Below are positions 49,826-58,800 of a stretch of DNA of 64,000 bases, one piece after another. Each line of letters starts with the position of its first letter. Positions within the stretch are counted from its first letter, which is position 1. Made by a program: the position numbers and the translations under genes. The notes beneath the pieces were generated by a model that was not told the origin of the DNA, did not search any database, and saw only the letters and a program-made list of their open reading frames with translations. The stretch comes from UBA6055 sp965203755 (GTDB taxonomy: Bacteria; Chloroflexota; Anaerolineae; Aggregatilineales; Phototrophicaceae). The DNA lies in NCBI GenBank assembly GCA_965203755.1, contig OZ241910.1:1736001-1800000 (forward strand), in the 5' to 3' direction.

Positions 49826-51526
49826 ATGACCAAACCATACCCGGAATATGACATTCCAAAGCAGTCCATTAAAGACCGTATTTTCAGCCAGCGTCCAAGC
49901 GCTCTTGTTATCGAGGGATTGCTAGTGCTGGTCGCCATTGTTGTTACTGTCGGATTTCTGTCTCCGGCAGCGCCCGTCGATGATAACCGCGACGAGGTGA
50001 TTGCCGAGCTTGAAGCCATCGTCGCCGCTCAAGAAGCCGCTTTGGCGGATGCCACCGCCGCGGCCGGCCTGTTGAGCGCGTCAGCCATTAAAGATCTGGC
50101 ATGGTCGAACCTGTCGAACGCCGAATATCGTTCCGCAGCCGCCATGTACAGCATTCTAATCGCCGAAGGCCAAGCCGACGCGGACGTCTATGCAGCCCGC
50201 GGACTCGCTTACAGCCAGCTTGATGAGCATGCTCTCGCCGTCCAGGATTACACCCGCTTCCTTGAACTGGATCCGGACAACCCGGGCGCATTGAACAATC
50301 GCTGCTGGGCCTACAGTGAAATTGGTGAATATGACCTGGCGCTCGCTGACTGCAATCGGTTGATGTCGCTGCTCCCCGAAGCCGATTTTCCCTTCCTGAA
50401 CCGCGGCATCGTCAACGAGAAAATAGGCGCGATGGACGCCGCCCTGAACGATTACGCGCAATGGATTATTCGTCATGGCAGCCAGGCGATGACCCGCGAA
50501 AACCTTGCCTGGATGGGCAGCATAGAAGTCCCGATGGATGACGGCTATGTCTACTTCTTCCCCTTCCATGCCAGCGCCGGTCAAGATGTGGTTGTGACGG
50601 CGACCAGCGTCCAGCGCGATGTCGATGCCGACCCGCTGCTGTTTATCCTTGACTCCGACGGGCAGCCGCTGACCGCCAACGACGACACCGGGCAATGGTG
50701 GGACAGCTATGTGAGCTTCCAGGCGCCGACGAGCGGTCAATACACGGCTGTGATGACCCATGCCGGCGGCAGCGCGGTTGGTCAGGTTGAGGTTGCTCTC
50801 GATATCGCTGGCGACATCACCATCGGCAGCGACATTGCCCGCTACAAGCGCGAAGCCTTCACAGCCCTGATGTCAGGCGATTATCAGGCGGCGCACGACT
50901 TCTTCCGTCAGGCGCTAAGCCTCAACAGTCGGGATGCCGAAGCTATGAACTGGGCTGGCGTTGCCCATCGTTATATGGGTGAATACGATGCGGCGCTCAG
51001 CCACATCAGCATGGCGATGAGGCTCGACGGCGACTATGCGCTGCCCTATCTTTCGCGTGGCATTACCTACGAAATGATGGGCGAAGCCGCCGCCAGCGCC
51101 ACCGATTATTATCGCTATGTATTCCGCAACCGCAGTCGCAGTCTCTATCACAGCGAACTGGAAGGCGACAGCCAATTTGAACTGCCGATGCGCGATGGCT
51201 GGGTCTACAGCATCCCCTTCCGCGCCACCGCCGGCCAGACCGTCGACATTGATGTCGAGACGGTCGCGCCCGGATTCGTCGACCCCTTGATTATCCTGTT
51301 CGGCCCTGAAAATCAACCGCTCATCGGTGATGATGACATCTCGCGCAACGAATACGATGCCAGCATTGACGGGTTTGAACTGCCAGCCGACGGCCAATAT
51401 ACCCTGATTGTCAGCCATGCCGAAGGCGGCTCCAATGGCACAGTCAGCGTTGATTTGGACCTAGAAGACCCGGCCGCCAGTATGTCGGTCTACGGTCATG
51501 GCGGTTGCCGCGGCAACGGCCGCTAA
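49826..51526 (+). CDS. Membrane-anchored TPR protein with two PPC-like beta domains
   Basis: A 566-aa protein. YPEYDIPKQ and a helix (about 30-50) anchor it; TPR units follow (about 90-200: AYRSAAAMYSILIAEG, ALAVQDYTRFLELDP, YDLALADCNRLM). A beta domain (about 230-340: VPMDDGYVYFFPFHASAGQ, PLLFILDSDGQPL, SGQYTAVMTHAGG) comes next. A second TPR block and a second beta domain (about 445-555: LPMRDGWVYSIPFRATAGQ, DGQYTLIVSHAEGG) repeat the plan, so the whole outer half is duplicated. The beta domains look like pre-peptidase C-terminal folds. Likely a scaffold or adhesin at the cell surface. TATACT at 49764-49769 may be its -10. A terminator follows. Confidence 0.87.
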   Translation: MTKPYPEYDIPKQSIKDRIFSQRPSALVIEGLLVLVAIVVTVGFLSPAAPVDDNRDEVIAELEAIVAAQEAALADATAAAGLLSASAIKDLAWSNLSNAEYRSAAAMYSILIAEGQADADVYAARGLAYSQLDEHALAVQDYTRFLELDPDNPGALNNRCWAYSEIGEYDLALADCNRLMSLLPEADFPFLNRGIVNEKIGAMDAALNDYAQWIIRHGSQAMTRENLAWMGSIEVPMDDGYVYFFPFHASAGQDVVVTATSVQRDVDADPLLFILDSDGQPLTANDDTGQWWDSYVSFQAPTSGQYTAVMTHAGGSAVGQVEVALDIAGDITIGSDIARYKREAFTALMSGDYQAAHDFFRQALSLNSRDAEAMNWAGVAHRYMGEYDAALSHISMAMRLDGDYALPYLSRGITYEMMGEAAASATDYYRYVFRNRSRSLYHSELEGDSQFELPMRDGWVYSIPFRATAGQTVDIDVETVAPGFVDPLIILFGPENQPLIGDDDISRNEYDASIDGFELPADGQYTLIVSHAEGGSNGTVSVDLDLEDPAASMSVYGHGGCRGNGR

Positions 51527-51550
51527 AGCCAGCCAGATACGAACTTCAAA

Positions 51551-51584
51551 AGAGGGCAGGTCAAAGGACCTGTCCTTTTTGTTT
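51551..51584 (+). terminator. Rho-independent terminator after the TPR gene
   Basis: AGGGCAGGTC (51553-51562) pairs with GACCTGTCCT (51567-51576), with one G-T, around AAAG, followed by TTTTTGTTT. It lies about 25 bases after the stop at 51526. Confidence 0.85.
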
Positions 51585-51624
51585 CTATTGCCCTTGCGGC
51601 TTCATGCTTGTTCGGCGCTGCGGA

Positions 51625-51652
51625 TTGGCAGACTGCCACAATTCGCTATAAT
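51625..51652 (+). promoter_or_regulatory. Promoter of the DUF1028 gene
   Basis: TTGGCA at 51625-51630, a 16-base spacer and TATAAT at 51647-51652, 30 bases before the ATG. Confidence 0.7.
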
Positions 51653-51681
51653 CCAAATCCGGCTGACAGAACAGGAACATC

Positions 51682-52554
51682 ATGGATATCAATACCTTCT
51701 CGATTGTGGCTTATTCCGCGGACGAAACCGCCTGGGGGGCCGCCGCCGCCAGCAAGTTTCCGGCCGTTGGCGCGGTGGTGCCGTGGGCAAAGGCGGAAGC
51801 TGGAGCCGTGGCCACCCAGGCTTATGCCAAGCTGGCTTATGGGCCCGATGGCTTGCGGCTGATGGGCGCCGGCAAATCGGCAGACGAAACGTTGAGCGTT
51901 TTGCTAGAGGATGATGAACTGCGCGCCAGCCGTCAGGTCGGCTTGATTGATGCGCGCGGGCAGGCCGCCGCCCATACCGGCAGCGATTGCCATGATTGGG
52001 CCGGGCACCGAATCGGCGATGGATTTTCGGTGCAGGGCAATCTGCTCGTCGGCGAAGCCGTCATCGACGCCATGGCGGCGGCTTACCTGACGGCCGCGGG
52101 CGAATTGGCTGACCGCTTGGTGGCCGCCTTGCGCGCCGGCGAAATCGCTGGCGGTGATCGGCGCGGCAAACAATCGGCGGCGGTGCAGGTGGCGCGCCCC
52201 CAGGGTGGATACGGCAATGACAACGACCGTTACCTCGATTTGCGCGTCGATGACCTCGATGAGCCGGTCAAGCGTCTGATGGAGTTGGTTGAACTGCATC
52301 ATCTCTATTTCCAGCCGCCCAAACCCGAAGATGCCCTCGCGATTGATGACGAAATCGCCCGTGAATTGCAGGCGATGATGATTAAACGCGGTTATATGAC
52401 CGGTGAAATCAACGGGGTTTGGGATGAGGTCTGCCAGCAGGTCTTTTGGCTGCTGATCGCCAATGAAAACCTGGAAATGCGCTGGTCACTGGAAAAGAAT
52501 CGCCATTCCATTGACCGGGTGGCTTTAGATTATCTGCGAGGACGGCTCGGCTAG
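51682..52554 (+). CDS. DUF1028-family Ntn-hydrolase-like protein
   Basis: A 290-aa protein with AGGA five bases before the ATG. NTFSIVAYSADETAWGAAAASKFPAVG is the characteristic DUF1028 opening, followed by VVPWAKAEAGAVATQAYA, VGLIDARGQAAAHTGSDC and GNLLVGEAVI. The family is Ntn-hydrolase-like and of unknown substrate. The last 75 aa (about 215-290) form a separate helical domain like a peptidoglycan-binding repeat, as in several DUF1028 proteins. The next gene begins 23 bases later. Confidence 0.87.
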   Translation: MDINTFSIVAYSADETAWGAAAASKFPAVGAVVPWAKAEAGAVATQAYAKLAYGPDGLRLMGAGKSADETLSVLLEDDELRASRQVGLIDARGQAAAHTGSDCHDWAGHRIGDGFSVQGNLLVGEAVIDAMAAAYLTAAGELADRLVAALRAGEIAGGDRRGKQSAAVQVARPQGGYGNDNDRYLDLRVDDLDEPVKRLMELVELHHLYFQPPKPEDALAIDDEIARELQAMMIKRGYMTGEINGVWDEVCQQVFWLLIANENLEMRWSLEKNRHSIDRVALDYLRGRLG

Positions 52555-52577
52555 GCGCCCATCGCTGGCAGTGAGCC

Positions 52578-54020
52578 ATGTGCTTTCGTCTTCTTGTCAT
52601 CCTGCTGGCAGGCTGGCTGCAATTCCACCAACTCGCGCGCGATGTTCGCTTTCATCCCGATGAAGCCTTCTTTATGAGCTTTGCCCGCAATGCGGCCGTC
52701 AATGGCGACTGGATGCTGTCGGGCCCACTGGACAAACCGCCGCTGTCGCTTTATGCCAGCGCCCTGGGCATGGTCGGAGTCGGCAGCACCGCCGATGCCA
52801 ACGGCGTCTTGCAGCTTGATGTCCATCGGGGCGAATTCGCCGCGCGGCTGCCGAATGCCCTGCTGGCAATCGCGCTCGCCGCTTTGATGATGCGGCTGGC
52901 GCAGGATATCTACGGCGACGAAACGACAGCGCTTTATGCCGGGCTGCTGATGGCGGCATCGCCTTATATGCTGGCGTTTGCCGCCACCGCCTTTACCGAT
53001 ATAAGCCTGCTGTTTTGGTCGACGCTGGCGCTTTGGCTGTCCATCAGGCGGCGTTTTGGCATGGCAGGCATTGCGCTTGGGCTGGCATTCTGGAGCAAAC
53101 AGCAGGCTTTGTGGGCTGTGCCGCTGATTGCTTTGCTGATGCCTCATCGCCGCCCGGCGGAACTGCGGCGATGGCTCTTCTTGCTGCTGTTTTCCTTGTC
53201 CTTATTGTTTCTGTGGGACGCGGCTCGTCCGGAAACGAGTGTCTTTCTGCTTGGCGCGGTCTACAACGTCCCGACTTCTCTGATCGCAGAGCCATCCAGC
53301 TGGCTTGATCGGCTGGCAGAGTGGCTTCGTTTGGCATCATGGCTCATCGCGCCGCCCTGGCTGACGCTGATCATGGCGGCTGTGGCCGCGCCGGGCTGGA
53401 TGAAACGCGGCCGCGGTGACGGCGCGGCGAAAGATGAAACGTCGCTGCTGCTGTACATCCTCGTTTACATCGCATTGCATACCGTGGCCGCGTTCAATCA
53501 GTATGACCGCTATCTATTGCCGGTTTTGCCGGCGCTGGTCTTGCTGATGGCTGGTCGGCTGGCGCGATTCATCCGCATCAGGCCCCATAGCTCTCGAATC
53601 GCGGCTGCTTTGGGCGCGGTGTTCATCCTGTCATCGCTTTGGTCTGTAAGCAGCGGTCTGCCCATTGGCGGCGACCAGGGCGAATATGATGGCATTGACG
53701 AGCTTGCCGATTATCTCAACAGCAAGCCGGTGGCGGCGGTGATTTATGATCCGTGGCTGGGATGGGAATTGGGATATTACCTGGGGCAGTGGCATGACAA
53801 GCGGCGCGTCCATTATCCAAGTCCGACTGCGCTGGCAGAGGGCGCGAGGGCATTGGATGAAATCGAACCCCGCTATCTGGTCGCTCCGGTCGGACAGGCT
53901 CTTGATTTGTGGCTGGATGCTCTGGAGGCGGCCGGATTTTCAGTGTTCGCCGATTATCAGAGCCGCCGCTTTAGGGTCTATCGCCTGCTGCCGCCGACTT
54001 CGGATATTCCAGCGCCGTAA
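52578..54020 (+). CDS. PMT/ArnT-like membrane glycosyltransferase
   Basis: A 480-aa polytopic protein. VRFHPDEAFFMSFARNA has the acidic pair of the first GT-C loop and LDKPPLSLYASAL the second-loop motif. About ten hydrophobic segments follow (for example LLMAASPYMLAFAATAF, LLFLLLFSLSLLFLWD). Unlike the proteins at 3164 and 25504 it lacks a long exported tail and ends after about 110 aa of soluble sequence. It should transfer a sugar from a polyprenyl carrier outside the membrane. It may be co-transcribed with the DUF1028 gene. Confidence 0.86.
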   Translation: MCFRLLVILLAGWLQFHQLARDVRFHPDEAFFMSFARNAAVNGDWMLSGPLDKPPLSLYASALGMVGVGSTADANGVLQLDVHRGEFAARLPNALLAIALAALMMRLAQDIYGDETTALYAGLLMAASPYMLAFAATAFTDISLLFWSTLALWLSIRRRFGMAGIALGLAFWSKQQALWAVPLIALLMPHRRPAELRRWLFLLLFSLSLLFLWDAARPETSVFLLGAVYNVPTSLIAEPSSWLDRLAEWLRLASWLIAPPWLTLIMAAVAAPGWMKRGRGDGAAKDETSLLLYILVYIALHTVAAFNQYDRYLLPVLPALVLLMAGRLARFIRIRPHSSRIAAALGAVFILSSLWSVSSGLPIGGDQGEYDGIDELADYLNSKPVAAVIYDPWLGWELGYYLGQWHDKRRVHYPSPTALAEGARALDEIEPRYLVAPVGQALDLWLDALEAAGFSVFADYQSRRFRVYRLLPPTSDIPAP

Positions 54021-54111
54021 GCGGCATTTCTTCCAATTTTAGGTAAATATGTCAATTTTCTGTTAAACTAGAATAGAACCTTCATGGCAATGCTGAATCA
54101 AGGAGGGGATT

Positions 54112-54744
54112 ATGGAGTTGCTGCAAGACCCGAATGTCATCTATCTGCTACTGATGGCTGGATTATGGATAAGCGCCACCGGGACGTATATCCCCGGAAC
54201 CGGCATCGCAGAAATCGGCGGCGCCGGCCTGATACTGGCGACGCTGTATCTGATGAGCCTGCTGACGGTGAACTGGGCGGCGCTGATTGCGCTGGTTATT
54301 GGCGCATCGCTGTTCTTCCTGCTGCCGCTGCTCAAGCCGGAATGGGTGCGCTTTGCCGAAGCCGGCTTGGCTTTGCAGGCGTTTGCCAGTTTCTTTCTCT
54401 TTACCCATGCGGCGGTGTCGCCGCTGCTGATCGCGCTGGCTGTTTTGCTGGCATGGGGCTATCATCGCACCATTCTGCGGTCAGTCCTCAAGCAGCAGCG
54501 GGAATTATCCTCGACCCAAAAAGATGAATTTCTGGTTGGGGCGCGCGGGCGCGTGATGGCGTCCATCCAAGACCGCGGAACGGTACAGGTCAATGGCGAG
54601 CTTTGGACGGCGCGGAGCCGCTCCCGATTGGAAAGCGGCACCGAGATTGTGGTCACACAGCAGGACGGGCTGGAACTGCACGTCGAAAAAGCGAAGCGCG
54701 ATGCGCCCGGTCAGTCGGCTGGCAAGCAAGAATGGACAGGTTAA
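54112..54744 (+). CDS. NfeD-like membrane protein
   Basis: A 210-aa protein with AGGAGGGG before the ATG. Four to five membrane helices (LLLMAGLWISATGTYIPGTG, GGAGLILATLYLMSLLTV, WAALIALVIGASLFFLLP, FASFFLFTHAAV) are followed by a soluble OB-fold tail (VGARGRVMASIQDRGTVQVNGELWTARS, about 140-195). This is the short NfeD plan, without the serine-protease part. NfeD proteins partner SPFH proteins, and the SPFH gene follows after 21 bases. Confidence 0.9.
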   Translation: MELLQDPNVIYLLLMAGLWISATGTYIPGTGIAEIGGAGLILATLYLMSLLTVNWAALIALVIGASLFFLLPLLKPEWVRFAEAGLALQAFASFFLFTHAAVSPLLIALAVLLAWGYHRTILRSVLKQQRELSSTQKDEFLVGARGRVMASIQDRGTVQVNGELWTARSRSRLESGTEIVVTQQDGLELHVEKAKRDAPGQSAGKQEWTG

Positions 54745-54765
54745 ATCATTTGAAGGAGTCATAAC

Positions 54766-55782
54766 ATGAATGGAATCGGACAGGCTATTAACGTAGGCGG
54801 GGCGGGAATTCTCCTGGTCATTGTGATTTTGATGGGTTTCTGGCTCGTGCGCCATACTATTCGCGCCGTCAAGGAATATGAACGGCTGGTCATTTTCTTC
54901 ATTGGACGGTTCAGCACCGTTCGCGGTCCTGGGCTGACCTTTGTCATCCCCTTCATCGAACAGGCGGAGAAGATCGACCTGCGCGAACGTTTTTTGGATA
55001 TCGAAAAGCAGACCGCCATTACCAAGGACAACGCCTCGATTGGCATTGATTTTCTGGTGTACTACCGCGTCGTCAATCCCGAATTGGCGACCACCAAGGT
55101 GGAAGATCGGCGCGGCGCCACCGCCAGTATCGCCACGACCACCCTGCGGGCGGTGATTGGCGATATTGTGCTGGACGATGTTTTATCCAACCGTGAACAG
55201 ATCAATGATGTCCTGCGCGTCAAACTGGATGAGACCACCGAACGTTGGGGCATGAAAATCACCACCGTCGAAATTCGTGAAATTGACCCGCCCCGGGCGA
55301 TTCAGGAATCCATGAACCGTCAGATGAGCGCCGAACGCGACCGCCGCGCCGAAGTCATCCGCGCCGAAGGCGAAAAGCAGGCGGCGATTGCCCGCGCCGA
55401 AGGGCAGAAACGTTCTGCCATCCTGGAAGCCGAGGGCTATAAAGAATCGCAAATTCTGGAAGCCGAAGGCCAGCGTCAGGCGCAATTACTGAAAGCCGAA
55501 GGCTATGCCGCCGCGCTGAAAGCGATTTATGTGCAGGCGCGTGACATTGACACCAAGACCATGGCGCTGCAATACATGGATATGCTGGAAAAGGTTGGCA
55601 GCAGCCCGTCGACCAAGTTTGTCCTGCCGATGGAACTGACTGGCATGGTGCAGAATTTCATTAGCACGATGAACATGGGCGCCGCGATGCCCTTGCCGAC
55701 CGAAACCCATAGCAATGGCGGCGCTGCGCATCAGGCGGATGCGGTCAAAGAAACCGCCGAAAGCCAATCTCTCACCCCTTGA
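54766..55782 (+). CDS. SPFH/Band 7 domain protein (stomatin/flotillin family)
   Basis: A 338-aa protein with AAGGAG before the ATG. One N-terminal membrane helix (about 13-30) is followed by the Band 7 domain (EYERLVIFFIGRFSTVRGPGL, ITKDNASIGIDFLVYYRV, VIGDIVLDDVLSNREQIN), then a long charged coiled coil with repeated AEG units (RAEGEKQAAI, RAEGQKRSAI, EAEGYKESQI). These proteins oligomerise in membrane microdomains and regulate proteases or channels. Paired with NfeD, the standard arrangement; convergent with the degenerate-kinase gene 35 bases on. Confidence 0.94.
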   Translation: MNGIGQAINVGGAGILLVIVILMGFWLVRHTIRAVKEYERLVIFFIGRFSTVRGPGLTFVIPFIEQAEKIDLRERFLDIEKQTAITKDNASIGIDFLVYYRVVNPELATTKVEDRRGATASIATTTLRAVIGDIVLDDVLSNREQINDVLRVKLDETTERWGMKITTVEIREIDPPRAIQESMNRQMSAERDRRAEVIRAEGEKQAAIARAEGQKRSAILEAEGYKESQILEAEGQRQAQLLKAEGYAAALKAIYVQARDIDTKTMALQYMDMLEKVGSSPSTKFVLPMELTGMVQNFISTMNMGAAMPLPTETHSNGGAAHQADAVKETAESQSLTP

Positions 55783-55816
55783 GGAGCCTGCTGACGCGGT
55801 GGGAACGCGCGCGGGG

Positions 55817-58800
55817 CTAATCCAGGGTAATCTGCCAGGCTGTTACCCCCACCGTGACGCCGCCGTCCTTGACAAAGATGACCGGCACCACGGCATCATT
55901 GGCGGCGATGGCGCGCATCGGCTCGCCGATTTGCGAATCATTGAAGAAGGCGGTCACACGGCCGTTGGTCGGGTCGCGGTCCAGGCGCAGGCGGGCAATC
56001 AGGGCGTTGACCGAACGTTGGCTGATGAAATCGGTTTCGCTGTTCTCATACAAAGCCAGATTGATCGCATTAGCCTGGACCGCCAAGATTTTAATCCCGG
56101 CATTGTCGGCGCTGGATGTGCTTTGAAACAGGATGCCGAAGTAGACTTCTTCATCGGAGACGACGGCCGGGTTGAAGCTGCGAAGCGTCAGATTGGCTTC
56201 AATGCGGCTGATTCGGCGCGGGGCATCGTTGCCAAACTGTTGATTCAGCAGTTCGGCTGGCGGATAGAAGAAAAGGGTCTCGCCGCGGGTCTGGCTGTCT
56301 ATCCCCAAACGCCATGATCCATCTTGCAGGCTAAAGCGGCTGTCATTCCAGAAGGGATCGGACCGCGCGCTGCGGTACAGAGCCAGCAAATCCTGCGAAC
56401 CTTGCAGCCCGGCGGCCGGCAGCGTCGCCGTCGGGGTGTGAGTGGCTGTTGGCGTATCCGATGGCTTTGGCGTCGCGCTGGGGGTATGGGCTGCCGTCGG
56501 GATGTCGGTATGGGTCGCCATCGGGATATCGGTATGCGCCGCCGTTGGCCTGTCCGTATCGGCTGCGGTTGGCGCGGCCGCGGCTGCTTCGGTGGGTTTC
56601 TCTAAAGGCGCCGCTGATGCGTCGACTTTGGCTGTCATTTGAGCGTCACTCAAGCCCGGCTCGCCAGTCGGTGTCCGAGTGAATGGCTTGGCGGTCATGG
56701 TTGGGCTGCTGCTGGCGGCCGGCGATTCTGTCGGCATTGGAACCAGCCCAAGCTCAGCCAAGCGATTGCCAAGGTCGTCGCCGGCGTTCAAGGCGATCAG
56801 GCCGCCGATGATGATGAGCAGCCCGATTAAACCGGCGCCGATGAGCAGCGCACGGCTAAAACCGGATCGACGGCCGGCATCCGATTCGAGCGGCTGTTTT
56901 GCCGCCGTCGGTTCCTGAACTTCCGCCGGTTCTTCATCGTCGGATTCCGCCGGAAGGTCATCGTCAATCAATGGAAATTCGGGCGAACTGTCAATGACGC
57001 GATACCAATGGCGCAGCAGTGGATAAGCCGGATTCCGATCAATGAACAGCGCCTTGAACAGTTCATTCATCCTTTCCAGCTTGTGGCTGCGGCGCAGTTC
57101 GCTGATGTAGATTTCCAGGAACCGCTCATAAGTATCGCGCCAGCCAAGCATCATTTTAGCCGGCGCCGGCCCCAGAAGCTCTTCAGTTACCTTGGCTTGC
57201 GTATGAATCACATCGCGGATCAATGCCTGCGGCTCATCAAGCTGGCGGTCAATCTCTTGCAGCATACTGCGCCGCTTGACGCTAAGTTCGGCAACGGCCG
57301 CCTGCAATTCCATCATCCAGGCGCGATAGCTGGCAAGCGTGATTTGGGCGCTGGATTCGGTTTCGGCAATGGCGCGGATGACCTGTTCGATTTTGCCGCC
57401 GGCAGCCCGAAATTCGCCATCTGCCCAATCTTTCACCGCCGATTCGAGGGTCAGCAGACTCTGTATGCCTGGCGTCAGCAGACGGGCTTGCGGATTGTTG
57501 TCCAGTTGACGGTAGAGTTCATCAATGGCGCCGAGGCTGTGCCGGCCGTCTACGGTGGCGAAGATGGCCTGGGCGGCGAGCAGATTGCGCCGGCGGTCAA
57601 CAAACTCATCCATGGTACGCATGGCGGCATGACCTTCGCCGGCGCCAGGCAGGGCGCGGATGGCGGCCGCGCGCCAGAATCCGGCATCGTCCAGCGCCCC
57701 GTCGTAGGTGTCCAGCACACCCGACAAAATATACTGCGAAAAGAGAATCCGCAATGCCGCGGTGCTGCCGCTGCCAAAGACCTGCACCAGCCCCTGCCCC
57801 ATTGCCTTCAGATAAGTATCGGTGCTGGGCATTTGGATGGCGAAAGACGCTATCGTATCGGTTTCGGCTTGGGAAAACAGATCTTCGATCTTCGACAGGG
57901 TGTCTTGGGTGCGGCTTTCGCTTTCTACCCCATTGCGCTCGACCCATTCGCGCAGCAGACGCGATACCTGCCAAAGCCGCTCGGCAATGCCGCGCTCGTT
58001 TTCACTGCGGGCGATTTCAAGCGCCTGCTGCCCCAGACGTTCGGCGTCCCCCAGCTGGCCGCGGTCAAAGGCGGCCCAGCCATCCGCCAAGGTCCGGCCC
58101 AAATGTCCCGGCACCGAATGCCTTTCCACATACGGCGCGGCCTCAACGACAGTCCGCAGCTGCTTGAACCAACTGGAAAGGGTTGGGCTGATGGTGGTGA
58201 CGGTTTGCGCCGCCTTGCCCAGCGCCTGGATGGCGGCCGTTTTATTGCCGGCGACGATGACCTCGCGGTAACGCTGCCAGGCGCGGTCGGCGATGTGGAT
58301 GCCATCCAGCATTTCGCTTAACATCTCATCAAACAGCTGCTCGGAGAAGGGCAGGAGTTCGCCCTGTTTTGCCTTCAGCCAATTTGCCAGGTCAGAGCCA
58401 TCTACAGCCGGGACATAGGTCTGGCTGGTTTGTAAAATCTCGTACAGATGACTCAGGAAATCCTCGATTTGATCCCAAACGGGGTTGGGCGGATCAATGG
58501 CGCGGCTGGCATCCAGGGCGGACAGCGCATCGCGCGGGTTATTGGCGGCCTGTTTGCCAATGACGTGCATATTGTCCGCCAGCGCCATGGCCGCGTTCAA
58601 GGCGCGTATCAGCGCGTTGAGGGGCAAGCGGCGCTCGGAAAATTCATGCTGCAAGCTAAGGGTTTGCAAAATCGCATTCAGCGTGGTGATGCTGTCCACC
58701 ACCTGGCGGTAGATGTCCCGCAAAAGTCCAGCCTGCGGTTGATCTGTCTGGGCGGTTTCATCGAGCGACCGGTTAATCCCTTGCAGGATGGTACGCGCCT

